Positions 11,613 through 25,337 of a stretch of 64,000 bases of DNA are shown here, one piece after another. The stretch spans positions 558,001 through 622,000 of the forward strand of contig JANFAH010000003.1 of NCBI GenBank assembly GCA_024663395.1. The letters run 5' to 3'. The notes beneath the pieces are model-generated. The model made no database searches. It saw only the letters and a program-made list of their open reading frames with translations, and was not told the origin of the DNA. Source of the DNA: Pisolithus tinctorius (taxonomy: Eukaryota > Basidiomycota > Agaricomycetes > Boletales > Pisolithaceae). Positions within the stretch are counted from its first letter, which is position 1. Every line of letters begins with the position of its first letter. A program made the translations under genes and the position numbers.

Positions 11613-13538
11613 ACACTTCAATTCAATTCCCATACCCGTAAATCTACTGCGATTAAAGCTCAAGTGTTCCGACTCTTTTTTTTTCTGAGACAATAATATA
11701 CTTATCTTACCTACTATGCGTAATTAGATGAAGTGATGTAGCAGTACTACGGGAATATTTGTGTATACTTGTACTCGTTTATGACTGGATGGCTTAGCGT
11801 TCGTAGTACTAATAGCTTACAATCACCCAATTACTACATATGCAGTGTGCTTCAGTTGCTCAGTATGTTGTAGGCCGAATTCTACGTGTACATGAATATG
11901 TATGCCCATGCTTCCATGCCATTTCCTGTCCCCCTCAAGGAGCCCATAATATAAGGTTAGGGTTATGCATTACTATTAGTTGGGAGAGAACGATTGTCTT
12001 CCATCGAGTCTTTGTTTGCCTGGGGAAGACTGGCACATAGTACTCATGAACACCTGACAACACAAACTGCTTATCGGATAACCGGCCACAGCACAACTGC
12101 GACGCCTTTGCGTTAGCGCCGGCCTCGAGCTCGGACACGCTCAGCCCGTGCTCTCTCAGATTAAGCTCCTTCCGTGCTGCAAGTCACTTGCTGTGATCTC
12201 GGAAAGCTATGATAGAGTGTATCGCGTATTCCTATGGCAGCAGATGGACACCATCTATCGTGCTACCGGAGCGAGGGGGAACAGAGTTCCGTGATGAGGT
12301 CTACTGCGGTAGGCGTGCGGACGAGTACTGCGAGGGCAATCACGTCGAACCAGATTGGGTCTTGATGAGAAACCAGAAGAACCTCGAGCAACCTGGACCG
12401 TCGTACGCCTGCAGAAGGAGAGGTAGAGTTAGCACGAGGGACGCTTGTCACTAGCCTACAATGAGTACGTACGTACGTTCGCAGGTATATAGCTGGTGAT
12501 TTTTCTGCTGCGAAAATTGGACCATGGACAAGGCGCTTCGCGGGTGAATACATGCTTAAACCCTAAATGGTAGAATCCGGACAGCCGTCGGCATTGGCAT
12601 CTGGCTGTTGCATATCATATCATCCGTTTATTATCTCAGCCTGGGTAACGTCCCGGTAATTATCCAGATTCGAGTAGGATTGATAAGTAGTAAGGGATCG
12701 CTTGTAGCAGGAGTATGAAATGGTATTAACGATGATAGAATGATGGGTATGCCGTGCCAGCAAATCGAGGAAGTTGAGCTCCAATGTGTAAACATGTCCT
12801 TCGGCCACCAAGCGATAATCGCAAAAGATAAAATCGAGCTACCAGAAGGCGCAAAGAATGGCTCCAGGGTATCCAGGAGAGTTAGGGCTGTCATATGCAC
12901 TTCAGGAAAGGCTGGAACGAGCTGCGCTCGAACAGAAATCGATGCAGGTGTTAGTGAGTGGATCTTACTATTAGGGCAAGTGAAGCAACTCCAATCCCGG
13001 TGTCTAGGATAACCGAACCGTGTTGGCATTAACGCCAAACTTGACAAAACGTAGTGGTGAGAGAGACGAGGAACGTAGGGTTCCTGAACGTGTTGGCATT
13101 ATGGCCGAGCTTGACAAAACATAGCTGTGAGAGAGACGAGGAATCCGAGGTTCCCGGTCGGAGGAGGGAGGGATAGAACCAGAGTGGTTCTTGATTGTGC
13201 CCCGGGAGTCACGGAAGATATCGGTATTTTCTCTGGTTCTGTAGGTCGATAGGTCCCAAGTGTGCTCGTTATATGTGCGTAGTACGTGGAAAGGTTTGCC
13301 ATATGTCATGATCATCCCATTCAACACCCAATTCACCTGTGCTTGTGTGTCATCTCTATCTGGAAATGTGACAGGATGGGGGATGCTGAAGGAAGTTGTT
13401 GACTTTGCGCTCGTTCCCGGCGTCCATGTCACAGATTCAGCCGTGAGGTGGTTGGTTTCCGAGTCACAATGCACTCGCTGAAGTTGAGATGAATGGTGAC
13501 ACAGATGTCACTGTCAGAGCCGAAACACATGAGTACTT
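11613..13538. other. 1.9 kb with only weak open frames
   Basis: No gene could be supported. Minus-strand frames at 12631-13047 and 13004-13474 and a plus frame at 12740-13012 are open for 90-156 codons, but show no family motif. Two of these frames overlap a 70-bp tandem duplication, so the openness may reflect duplicated low-selection DNA. Confidence 0.4.
13021..13160. repeat. 70-bp imperfect tandem duplication
   Basis: TGTTGGCATTA starts at 13021 and again at 13091. The following blocks (CTTGACAAAAC, GTGAGAGAGACGAGGAA, GGTTCC) recur with the same 70-bp spacing and about 80-85% identity by eye. Confidence 0.75.
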
Positions 13539-14920
13539 TCATTTGCCACGAAATTGCGAATAAGGGACTTCACTTCCTCTGTCGGCCCATCGCCGTTGGA
13601 TCGTGTTCTCTCTTTTGGGTTGTTTTTCACATCTATGCTTTTGGTACGTGGGACCTGAAATTGTTGCTTGCACCGGTAACTTGTTGTTCGCTGTAAGCTC
13701 TGCCAGGGAGTAGAAGACCGTCACTAACCAAGTGACGCAGCAGCCATGTGCTAATGCGTCCGAAAGGGTGGCAGTGTCAGTTTTTAGAGAGTTCCAGGTT
13801 CCGCAATGGCACCGGTACCTTGCGGAAAATGAGCTGACGACCTCGTCGATAACGGCCCTCATGACAATCTTGGTTCCCGCCTAAACTCTTGACCGAAGAT
13901 CATTATCACTTGTGAGTCGTGTTACACTAGTGCCATCATCAAGCACAAAATTATATTGTCCCTTGTCAATATACCACCTTTGGACCTCAGCTTCATCTGG
14001 TCGACATTGGTGCAGCAAGCCAGGGAGCATGTCACGAATTTGCTGAAAACGCATACTGTAAGCTTCCCGTCACTCATATTCGTGCCCCAGAAGCACACCT
14101 GAAAGGAGGCACACTGATCAAGCAGCATTTTGTGTTCCCATCCTGTTGCGTCCACCAGTGTCACATAGCCAAGCGGGATGGTTGCTGGTAAGTGTCTCGC
14201 CTCCAGTGCCATCATAGTTTGCTCGATAGATTGAATTTTCGTTACCAGCACTTGCATAAGGTCTGCGACGTGGTGTGCATCGGCCTTGAGTTCCATTTGG
14301 GACAAGTCCTGAACAAACGGGGAATAAGTCAGAAGCAACTGTATGAAGAAGCAACACAACCGTATATTCTAAGAGATGGTTGTTAATTTTGCTGGAGCAT
14401 CTGACTATCTGTTGTGTGAGGAGGGTGGATCCATGGATACGGCTTCGCATCTCTCTCAATCGTTTTGTGGTGTCCTCCAACACTCTGATCATAAAGTGAC
14501 GTTTCGACGTCAGAATGTTCCACGCGTACATCGTCGAGCGACATACTGGATCAATGCCCGTCGGCTAATTTCTTCGAAGGGTGTTCGAGCGGTTGGGGCG
14601 ATGGCTATATGACAGCTAAGATTGTAAGTCGGCGAGTGAGGTCGTTTAAGTCTTCCTTGTTCTGAATGCGATTCTATGATGTTGAGGTTTAGAATGAAGA
14701 ACTGTACTTGAAAACGGAGCAAGGTCACATCAATGACTTGAAGGATAGCCAGCAATCCTCCAATCGCAGCCTTCATCGGAGCGCCGGCGACCGGGATTGC
14801 CTCCGCGGCTGCCTGTACTACAGGTGCAGCTATCTGAATGATGTCGGAGACATCACGGGCACAAGATGTGACGTAAGAAGTCTTGGAGGAAGATGGGATT
14901 GACGCTTGGAGACCTAACAT
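13539..14920 (-). pseudogene. ULD_2-like ubiquitin-fold protein, probably decayed
   Basis: Minus-strand gene of a family common in agaricomycetes: an N-terminal helical region followed by a C-terminal ubiquitin-like domain. Exon 1 reads DVSDIIQIAAPVVQAAAEA and PVAGAPMKAAIGGLLAILQ. Next come NKEDLNDLTRRLTI, then SCHIAIAPTARTPFEEISRR, LREMRSRI, and the domain start LGYVTLVDATGWEHKMLLDQ. The end reads GTKIVMRAVIDEVV and RCHCGTWNSL. Between LTI and SCHIAIA the frame shifts by one base (about 14603-14610), and a second shift is suggested just before GTKIVMR (about 13870). Between the ubiquitin-like start and the C-terminus, the expected central segment is poorly conserved. Function of the family is unknown. 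Exact 3' end uncertain. Confidence 0.6.
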
Positions 14921-15887
14921 AGGATGCCCTTGCAGTACAAGAAGTGGAGAGAGAGAGAGAGATCCTGAGGTGTGTTGGTGCGTTTGTTTCGCTTCCGAGC
15001 AGTCAAAGGATTCCTGAATTTGATGCGAAAGGCAATGACCTTGCTGGTTTCTTCGCAGGGCATTTTACCAAGAGGACAAATCGGAGAAAACAAATGCGGT
15101 AGGGGAATGAGGGGGGGGGATTTCATTGGACTTAAATACAAGGATGCCTGCACTAGCACAGCCGTGCCTTGGAAGCAATGGCAATGGATTCCCCCGAAGG
15201 GGACTGTTGCAGCCGTTGAGGGTTGTGTTCTGTGATGGCGCTCACGAGCAAGATCTTCGAAGGAGTTTCTGATCATCAATGAAGAGAACAAACGCGAACA
15301 TGAATTTCATATGGACAGCACAAGATCGGCCAGGCTGAAATTGTGTCACGTGCTTTTGATTTTCTGGACGTGATTTGTTTACGCGTTGTTTGGCCAAATA
15401 TGCTCCCCCCACATGGCCAAACAAGTTCGACTTGGAGTCGGGTCTCTTCTTCCCTTAGCGTCGTCGCTGATAGCAAGTGCTCGCCTCCGTCGACTCCACT
15501 GCCGCCGTGACTGCGGGCCTTGTCATTTAGGGCCGTGAGTTTTCTGCTTCGTCGCTCTCAAGGTAAGTGCGCTGGACCCTATCCGTGACGCTGACCGCTG
15601 ACATGGGACGCGCAGAGATTCCATTTACTGACTATAAGACATTAACGAGGTTACTTGGCTAACGATCCGTTTTCGAATCAAGAAACTCTAACAACGCACA
15701 CACGATCTAACGACGCTTACCGACCGTCAAGATTTGGGCACGCGCTAAATCGTAACGACCTAGAACAACAACATAAACCAATCTGCCTCTAGGGCCAGTC
15801 TTCTTCCCTTTCTATTCGTCTTCTGAATTTCGAACATTTGTTTTCATAACGACTTTGACGACTTCCAAGATTTATTGTTTTCAGCTC
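14921..15887. other. intergenic region with GA microsatellite
   Basis: Divergent intergenic region between the minus-strand ULD gene and the large plus-strand gene. A short (GA)n tract lies at about 14947-14962. No gene seen. Confidence 0.5.
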
Positions 15888-18800
15888 ATGCCGTTGTCAT
15901 TATTGTCACGAACTACTACGGACACTGTCCGCGTTCGCTCATCGTCCCCATTCACAACACCAGCAACCAAATCCCAGGTCCCCACCATTCGTCTTACTGC
16001 ACCGACCCCTTCAGAACACAACGTGTCGCTCCATCCGCCTGCTGTCGGGCCATGGACAGCAGAAACCATGCCCGCTCCCCTCGCACCCAAGTCATCTGGC
16101 GATCCTCCCCGAAAGCGCCTCATTCCCAAGAAGTCTAAGCTTGGACTTCTGGGATCCTCCTCAAGCAGAGGGGAGCGCGAGCAAGACTTTTCCGACCTGA
16201 CGCGACGCGTAGGGGCCCCCGTGCAGAGTGGGACTGGCTTTGAAATCTACGTCGACCCTGCGGAGGACCCCGACATCGGGGATATACTGCTGGTAAGGAA
16301 GAAGAAATCACGCGCAGCCCTTGATGGGATGACATGGGGAACGCTGGGCGAAATCACGAATGTTCCTTCCGTCACGAAACCTAAGGAGAACAAGGAGAAG
16401 AGTGGGAAAAAGGAGAAGGAGGGGTTGTTGAAGGTGAAGGTAGATGAGAACCAGAAGTGGTGGAGTATTGGCCGCGGAAGGAAAGACTCTAAAGAGAAGG
16501 AGGAGCAAACCAAATGTACACGTTCGAATTATGCATTTTTCATAAAGTACTAACGAGCCCCTAGCCCCTGATCCAGCTGCAAAACCAGCCGACACACGCA
16601 CGCGCTTCAACTCGCTCGACTCGGGTATATTGCTTAGCAGTCCCGTCCTCACAGAGCATCCCAGGGCGCCTGTAGAGTACCTCCAGGTTCCTACACCAAC
16701 TGCAACTCTCGCGCCGCCTGGAGCTGGCGCATTGGGGAATGGCAAGGACTCGGTTGCCATGCGGGCTATGCGTTCCGTTCGTTCGCTTGCTCGTATTGGC
16801 AGCTGGGCTCAGCTCAAGGGCCCTACCACCACAGAAGACGTTGATAAGAAGGACAAGAACAACCCGACGCGAAGAAAAAAAAGAAAAAGAAGGAGAAGGA
16901 GAAGACAAAGGTGAAAGAAACCGCACGCTACTCAGGCAGCAGCTTCGAAGCGGGTGCGCTGAGCGCAAGCCCCGCGGCGTCCAAGACTGACAGCAAGTCA
17001 TTGGGGAAGAGGAAAACGAGCATTTTGGGCTTGGGTTTACCGTCGACTATGCGTCTCCCCTCATCGCGGAGCGGGTCCACAGCTTCGTCAGTCCTGGCTT
17101 CGAATGGCGTTGGGAGTCGGCTCTCTGTCGATTCCGCTAATATATTAGGAGGCGGGATTCTGGCACGTGGACGATCTGGCTCGACAATGTCTACTGCGTC
17201 TTCCCTTCGACCCATGTCAACCGCTTCAGGTGCATCATCCAATTCCTCTATTTCTGTTCGTTGGGACGAAGCGGGGTTGGAGACTGTCAAAGAGAACCGA
17301 AAGAAAGAAAGAGAGTGCAAGAAGGCCACGAAGGAAAAAGACAAGAAAAGCAAGAAGTCCAAGAGCGAGAGGGATTCGAATAGGCAAGCGTCCGATAGTA
17401 GGAAGAGGAAACCGCTGGCGGCAATCTTCCCTGGGACGCTCTCTGAACACCAAGAGGAGGATGCTCCTCCCAGCCCTGTTACACCCATTGTTACAGTGGA
17501 GGAGGCCACGATGGAGGAATGTTCGGCGAACGAGGGAACGCTTTCCACTGTGACCCCTGTGAAACGAACTCGCCGTCCAATGTCTGAACAACTTCTACTT
17601 CGGTCACGCCCTAAGGCAATTTACGATGACGGTGACGGTATGTACTAGTCGCGGTGCTTGATGCATTTTGTGGTTAAACTTCTTGAACAGATAATGCTGT
17701 TATCTCGCTCCTGGATGCTGCGACCAATGATTTAGCCCAGCTCATCAATAGACTGGATTTGGAAGCCACTCCAGGTAGTCGTGATCTGTCCCCGAGAAGT
17801 AATCGTTCACCATCGTTGCTCGACCAACATGGCAGTCCAACACCTTTGAAGAATCGCCTTACGATGGACAGTCCAGTCAGAGCTCTGCGCACTAATGTCG
17901 CTTCTATCACTTCGCTTCGACCTTATGGTCAGCCGTCTTCTACCGTCGGCCAGGTGCAGATTGGGCAAAATATCGCGCCCTGGGCAACCCTAAATGCTAG
18001 CATCTCACCGTCGAAGCCGTCCCCAGCGACCATTAGAGCTAAACCTAAAGAGGACCCGCCCACAGTTCGAATGACGCACAAACGTACTTTGACTCCCGCC
18101 CCTGCATCTGATCCACCGCCAGTTTTCAAAGCTCTTCGACCAGCGGTATCCAAAGTCCCTAGAGCTGCTGCAACAGTTCGGTCATCTCCTGCTGTCCCAC
18201 CGTTTGTTCTTGGTGTCGATGCCAAGGAGACAGATCGCTCTCCCTCGGCCTTTACATTCGGTTCAGCGCATTCGAAATCCGATTCGCATGGTAGTTCAGT
18301 GGCATCGCCTGTATTCAAGAAAGCCCAGGGCCATGCCAGGAAACTGTCATCTCTCGTCCCCATCCAAGATCAAAGCGGCAGTCTACCGATTCCTCCTGAA
18401 GCTAGACGCAACCTAGGCCTCACTGGAACGATGGGGGGCTCCGTCGGTAGCGTGGCAGAGCAGGAATTTGACGCGAGCGATCCTGATTCTGATATCCCGG
18501 ATGAACTTCAAGTCATCCTGTCTAACTCTGATCAGGAGCTTGACGATACGCTGTCTTTCAATCCTAACATGCCCTTACCCTCGCGCCCGGCTGCCCCCGG
18601 AGATGCCCCTTCCTGTTCCAGGTTCCGAAGCGCTGTCACAAGACGCAGTGCCTGAATTCCCTGTCTTCCGTGCCACGTTAATCGACGAAGATGACCGCCA
18701 AGCGGATATCGAGGAAGCAGGAGCATTATCATCATCTGAAGAGGACACTAAGAAATCATTCGATTTCACTGGGGAGATCAATAAACTCAACGAATCTGGC

Positions 18801-21800
18801 GCATCGCACCGCCGTAGCTTCGTGGAGCAATTGGAGTGTGCCTTCCGCACCCCTGCCAAGATCGACCTTCGTTATGACATTGGCAATTTCTTCCAGAGTG
18901 ATGTCCCGCCTGTGCCCAAGAACTCTCTGCAGGACGAATTGTCAAGAGCCGGACAGAGTACATTTAGCCTCCCAGATGACTACGAATCTCGCGAACTTCT
19001 CCCTGCTGATTTCCCTGCCGACGTCAATGCTGAGGCATCGCTCCTCCCTGGCACCGATAGCTTTGCCTCCACCGCGTCAGACGATGACTTGTTGAACATC
19101 ATCGCGCCTCAAATGTTGCGCAAACCTAGTTCAATGGGATCTCGCACTTCGGATGGTGAACTGAACAGGGATTTCAAGTTTGGTGGCAAGCCGTCGCCCA
19201 CAGTCGCTGAGGACGACTCCCAGGAGGATGCGCCACTTACTTTGTCGGACATCATTCCTCCCCCAACTGTAGCCCACTCGCTGTCGACAGGAAGCCTAGC
19301 TGCCGATGAAAGCTCACTCTTGAAATCTATCTTTGCTAAGGCCGTGGAAATCCCGTCCCAACCACCTCGATCTCGCTTGCAATCGGATTCCAGCTCTCAA
19401 CGCAGTGCCCGAGGTGTCGTACGAAACTCCCTTGTTGGAAACGGTCATCAACGCAATTCATCCGCCCTCAGTTTTGGAGGCTTTGACTCATTCACTGAGG
19501 TTAGACGAGGCTTCGAGTTCCACGACAACCGTCCGGGCTTCTATGCAGGTGTTGGTGCGACCTCTAGACACGGGAAACACGAATCAATATTTAGCATCGC
19601 GTCGGTATCTTCGTACGGTCGTGTTTTGCATGCTGGCTCGGTTGATCCGTTCGACTACGGGTCACTTGCTGCGATTGCTAACCAAGATAAACGGCGGTAC
19701 TCGGACGAATTCTCGTTCTCTATGTCAACAACGGTTGATGATACATTCTCCTTCATTCACAAGCAGCCCCAACGAAGGCGAGTCGACAGTGATGCATCCA
19801 GTTTCTACTTCCGTGCCCCTGCGCACTCGCAACTGCATCCTTCTAACCGCAGCCACGCCCGCCACGAATCTTCTGCATCTGTCACGTCTCTTGGTCCCCC
19901 TATCAGCCTTTACAACCGCAGCTTTGCTCATCATCGTCGTGGTGATTCCAGCACTAGCATCAGTAGCGTTGCGCAATCTTACGCATTATGCGGTGCCAGC
20001 GGTGGTCGGGCGGCATGGGCCAGACACCGGCCAGATTTCTCTGTGGATTCGGTGCTTAGTAACTACTCGGATGCTCGTCTCGGGCGCCCAGGATTGGGAG
20101 ATAAAATGCTCGAGTCTGCGTTCGACCATGGCATGCCACTCACGTCCATCTCCGCCTCACCCCCAGAAAGTCTCGCGGGAAGTGTGCGCAGTGAACGGAT
20201 TGCCTCTGCAGAATTTGAGAACCGTACTTCATATGACTCTCTCATGGACAGCCGTAACGAGTTGCAAAAGACCACCGCAGAGGACTCGCTCTTTGAGAAG
20301 ACAGGCTACAGAACGTCCGTTTCGTCGTCGGATTCCATGTTCTTTGGCAAAGATCCCATGGACGCCCGACATGTCGACCTTCCTCGCTACCGGCCAATTT
20401 CAAGTTTCAGTGTCTCCAGTACACATAGTCCCGCGCAAGAAGATGACACGATGATCAGTGTAAGTGTCATCGTTTTCTGTTAAAGTAATCTTCTTAACCT
20501 TTGCTTAGATGCTTGGAGGCGGACATGTTCGACGCTGCTCGGTAGGCTCTATGATCGAGACTTCACCTTGCGTTCGCGTGGAGAGGCGCAAACAGTTACC
20601 GAATGATCTGCTACCTAAGCCAGTTTTCAAGGGCGCGAAAGGAGACTACGACTCTCCCGATAAATCTCGAGTCATTGAATCCAAGCCATCGATCGCTTCC
20701 ACAATCAATTCATTCAAGTTTGGAGACGAACGCATGATCCGCGCTAAGCACGGTCTCTTGGAACGTCAAAGCTTGGAGAATACTGCTCTCGCAGCCGACG
20801 GTGAAGATACTTCCGGGTCTTGTACGTGTTATTTCCATCTACACGTTGTGTTTCCGTGTTTAATCCCGGCATGTCCTAGTCCGGATACAACCAGTTTTTA
20901 CCCGGCCGCCCGTCACAACGCGTTCCCGTTCCAGTACGTGCACTTCCAGCTCCGGTGCGGAGACTCCTCCACTCTCTATTTGCGATGGGTACTCGTCGCT
21001 TTCCGAGGGTTCCCAGTCGAGCATTGATTTGGCTCAACTCAATCACATGCTTGCAAATGTTACGCATCCCGCGGCCATTACTGCCTTTGATCGAATGCGG
21101 CCGCGCGCTCGCGGCCATGGGCATCGTCGACGCATTTCCCAAGCTCGGGCATCGAGAACGTCAATATACGAAACTATCGAAGAAGAAATGACCAGTTCCC
21201 TGTCTCCCTTTAGTTCTCCCGATCGATCCACCCCTGGATCTGCAACAAAGACGGTTCAGCTGCCTGAATCTGTGACGAAGACCATGGGCCCATCGCGTGT
21301 TTTCGTCGTCGACCCTGAGACATCTTCGGTCGATTCAATTTCTCCATGGGACGAAGAAGGGGGCATCACGGTCCTTCGGAAGTACTACGCTCTGAGGGAT
21401 GAGGCGCAGGACGCTGTCACCGAGAGCAAGCGCACTTGGATGGACACTCCCTTTTCCATTTTTGCAGTACAATGTACGTCGGTGGTTACCGACGTGGGGG
21501 TAGTTCGAGACTGATCTGTTGTTTTCTTTCTCAGCGTTCGATCCACCACGTCACCGGTCTGGGATGCAGGCATTGCTTGAACATTCAATCCAGAATTACC
21601 AACCTCTCCCATCGGAATTGGGTCCACGCCGTATGAGGTCAAGAGCTGACAGTCGTCCTTCTCCGTACCCGCGTACGATAATGACGTCACATACGCCCTC
21701 CCCAGCCGCAGAACAACTTAGGCCCGCCGTCGTACATCCCATCACTAAAGCCGCCGCCACCGATATTGTTCCAGCCCAACCAAGATGTAATGCACTCCAA

Positions 21801-22205
21801 GAAGTTGCCATCGATCCCAACGTTAACACCTTATCTGAACATATTGAGAAGCTTGCAGACGAGAAAGCTGTGGCATCGATGGACAAGCCTGAGCAAGTCT
21901 TCGGACTGCCTCCCCGTCCTCGCGTCGCCTCCCAAGCCCGACGCGCAGCACTAGGGTGGAGCAAGAGGAGTACGGGAAAAATTGGAGCAGAAAACAAGGA
22001 GAATAACACGAGTCTAGGCAACGTCAGCCTCGGTACCGGCCTGGCGAATGTCTCACAAGGCATCATCATGACGTGCGTATGCGGCTGGTTTTATTTCCTC
22101 TCATTGATTAACCGGTTTCATAGACCATCGGAAACCCTTCGATTGAGTCGGCCCCGGCCTCGCGGGCGCCCAACTCCGGCGTCGACGAGGCCCATCCGCG
22201 TATGA
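15888..22205 (+). CDS. large Ser-rich low-complexity protein, function unknown
   Basis: One long plus-strand gene of roughly 2,000 codons, read through exons of consistent phase. It starts at ATG 15888. Introns lie near 16515-16564, 17640-17691, 20460-20508, 20824-20879, 21474-21534 and 22073-22124; the stop is at 22203. The protein is rich in Ser, Pro, Arg and charged Lys/Glu tracts (for example around 17280-17410), with no recognised catalytic domain. A short conserved-looking segment reads AVISLLDAATNDLAQLINRL. Two frame breaks were seen. At about 16865 an A/G-rich tract shifts frame by minus one base: DKKDKNNP continues as DAKKKKKKKEKEK only in another frame. At about 18570-18600 it shifts by plus one base, between LDDTLSFNP and PEMPLPVPGSEAL. 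Probably one protein with sequencing indels; two or three separate genes are less likely because neighbouring composition is continuous. A scaffold or polarity role is a guess I do not make. Confidence 0.7.
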
Positions 22206-22671
22206 CCTGGGAACACACTTCTGCGACGGTTTGGTGTATGCTCTTTCCTGATCCGCGCAATAATTCTTGTCCCTGCACTGCTGTTCATTACAACCTCGCT
22301 CTCACATCTGACCCATGCTATGAATATTGCCCTATGCTGTATCCTTTATCTCTGTATCAAACTCGTGACACAAGATCGTACTATAGTGAGCCGTTCTATT
22401 CTTTGCGAAGTACTATGTCGTAGTACATCTGACATTTTGAGAATGGAATGGTTCTTGTCACAACCGTAACCTGGTTTCGTGGTAAATTTCTGTACAGCAA
22501 ACAAGTGTGAGCTTAGCTATGTATCCTAGAATATCAAGAGTCCAGAGAATGAGTGTGTACCAAAAGTCATGATTGTAACTATACGTGTTTCGTACAACAA
22601 ATTTCATTTCGTCCAAGAAATTTCAAAGGGAGTAGTACGCGGTTCTAATCTAACAAAGCAAAGGATTTCCC
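22206..22671. other. convergent intergenic region
   Basis: 466 nt between the convergent 3' ends of the Ser-rich gene and the minus-strand Pro/Ser-rich gene. Nothing recognised apart from presumed polyadenylation regions. Confidence 0.5.
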
Positions 22672-24531
22672 CTACCAGGGACCCGGCAGAGGAAACCCAG
22701 GCGTCTGCTGGATTTGAAACCCACCACCCGTGCCAGAAGGTGAGTAAGGGGCAGTGGATGGGCGTCGCACACGATTAGGCACTGGCGGGGGCCGCCGCAG
22801 TTTGCGGGGAGGCTGTTGTGGTGCAGGATATAAGGAGTGCTGAGGAGCACAAGAGTGAGGTGATATAGGCGAAGACGAGGGTGAACTGAGCGAGGAATGT
22901 GTGGGTAATGGCTGAAGAGTGGAATCGCCGGTGGGCCTACGAAACATCCCAGTAGTATTTGTTGGGTATGTATGTATGGCTGACCCGTCTGATGGGTGGT
23001 AATGGTTCCACGAGGAACTGTCATCGGGTAACTGCATAGACATATGGCTGGTAGACATATTATTTGATGGAAACGGTGGCGGCGTTACCCGAGTCGATAT
23101 AGGAGAGATCCCAGCGTTTCTGCCACCGTGCATAGCCATCATCCCGTCGGTAGCAGTTGTCAATGGGAACATGAGTGGAGGTGGAGGTGGAGGTGGAGCG
23201 AGGATGGAGTTGGCATGACTGCTAGTAGAACGAGTGCGTTCACGGATGGAGTTTCCTGGTTGACGGCCATAAGAATGACCATGCAGATCCGTCGCGAACT
23301 CGGTATTCAAAGTTGTAGACGAGGAGCGCGATGATATGGTGGATTGTCGGCCAGATCGCTCGTTACGACCTACGACAGAAGATGGTTCGCAGACCCTGAG
23401 TAGTACCATTGGTGGTGGACACAGCGGGCGATCGAGCACGCTGTCCAGGATCTGGAAAGCTTACAGGCGGTGAATTTACAGAAGTATACGATGGGACTGC
23501 AGGGAACGAATCCCCGCTGGCGGGAGAATTAAGTTGAGCACTCAATTCCCCATGTCCTGCATCTGCATCCGCAAGGTCAGCATCCAGCTCCGGAGGAGGG
23601 GGCGTTTCATCTACTAGAGTATATGGAGGAACTTCCTCTGCTACATCCTCCGAGTCCGGGGGCAGTGTATCGAGGGTGGGTGCTGTATCTGGGGTAGAAG
23701 ACTGGATTACATCGACGGGCGCGTTTTCAGAGCTCGGTGGCACTTCGCTAGGCCCACCGCAAGGGATTGTCGGGGACGATGCTGGGGCCTCGTATTGGGG
23801 TGCCTCGATCACGGGACTTGGTATTGGGTGGTCATGTGAATGTGGTGAGGTACGTGACGGAGCCAACACTATTGTATGTGAAGGCACTGCTCTTTTCTCG
23901 TCGGAAATTCCCGGATATCTATCCCATTCTTCACCACGGTGAGGTGAGGGGGGAGAAGGCGATAAGAGAACTGCTTTCGAACTGAAATCTCGACTCAAAG
24001 CTTCGATATGTTGCTCAGCAGGCGGTGGTCCGAGGTTGATGTGGCGCCGGTTCACGGTACGATGATTGGCAAATCTGGGAGGCGCCACGGACTCATCCAA
24101 ATAAGCGATATTTTGTGACGGGAGAGGTGGCTCCTTCTCCTTGGGTTTTGCGCTGGCATAAAGACGTTGTGCATATGTCCCAGCAGAAGAAGAAAGGGAG
24201 CTCCGGATTTGAGTGCCCGAAAATATCGAATGGGCAGGCAACTGGCTTCTCTCCCGAGAAGCAGCTCGGCGCTCGATGGTATATACTAAACTATTCTGCC
24301 GCGAATCCTGCGGGAATGATGACGCAGGGGAACTTCCAGGGGGTAGGGATGTTGGTCCAGACTGTGCTCCTGCGGGGTAGCCGTACGCTGGTGTAACCCT
24401 GGTCCATAAAAGCATGGAAAAATAAATGGAAAACGTAGAAAAAGAAGAAAAGAAAAGAAAAAGGTAAGAACTCACCCTCGTGTGTGCGGTTCCAGTCCAT
24501 AAGGGTGTCCTTGTCTGTTATTTCCAGACAT
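22672..24531 (-). CDS. Pro/Ser-rich hypothetical protein (one frameshift)
   Basis: Minus-strand gene. The start chosen is ATG at 24531, giving MSGNNRQGHPYGLEPHTR, joined across an intron (about 24404-24476) to VTPAYGYPAGAQSG. The protein of about 600 residues is disordered in composition: long Pro and Ser runs, including a seven-Pro run near 23185, and acidic patches such as LDADLADADAG. No domain recognised. Near 23375-23395 the reading frame must shift by one base to pass from TTNGTTQG to EPSSVVGRNERSGRQ; no good intron fits there. Either a pseudogene or a single-base sequence error. Function unknown. Confidence 0.6.
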
Positions 24532-25337
24532 CTCGAGTCCAACTGGCAACGAAGTGGTGAATGGGAAAGAAAAAGGTGCTAGAGTCGGCACCCTTATCCC
24601 TGTCGTTACAAACCCCTTGTAAAGGCACCAGGTGTCCATGTCAGGAACCTCAGTTGGCCAACGGGTATATAATATGCCCTTTGGCAGTCCTTAATGAAAT
24701 TGTTTCTATCAGCCTCCGAACCGACCATCGGGTCCAAAGACACTAAGACATCACAGTGGGCTCCGAGTCCGACATGTTGATTGTTCGCTTGACCCAGGCC
24801 AACGGGTCCCTGCAAGTGTTCGGTAACTATTGCCTTGCCAAGGTGAGGCGAGAAGTCAAAACGTCGAACATCATCCTCGTGTCAGGGATGCTGTGCGGCC
24901 CGAGTTCAGTCATACCGGTGTCCAGAGAGAATACCGTGGGGATATCGAATACTGATCAGTTGATCAACAGTTGGGTATCACACCTTGATCACACCATTAG
25001 CGGCCGATCAGGTGGCTAAGCGATTAGTGCAACTCAAAAGATGCATTCAGTCACCATGAATTCATGACCAAAAGATGTATATTCCGTAACAGTCATACGA
25101 GGAAGTGTGTCGCGGTCAATGGTATAAGGAAAGAACTACAAGCTAAAGCGCGATGACAACAGAGTAACTAAGATTAACTTGTCAGTAATTACGCTTGGTA
25201 CACTCAGTAGGGTATGGCTAATGGAGAAAGTGGGCAAGTGAAAAAGCAGGGAAGGATGTACAGACGAAGGTGATATTAGACGTCGTGAGCCAGGAAAATC
25301 ACAGGACGCAGAGGTCCGAAGCACATCCAGAAATGGC
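24532..25337. other. intergenic region before the duplicated array
   Basis: About 800 nt; short open frames only, no recognised motif. It marks the boundary between single-copy gene space and the X/SSP array. Confidence 0.4.

Noticed and set aside
18530..18660. An intron explaining the frame change in the Ser-rich gene (GTCTTT to TTCCAG with a CTAAC branch-like site)
   Set aside because: The phases on the two sides do not match the downstream frame, so a one-base indel is the simpler explanation, though a different splice pair remains possible.
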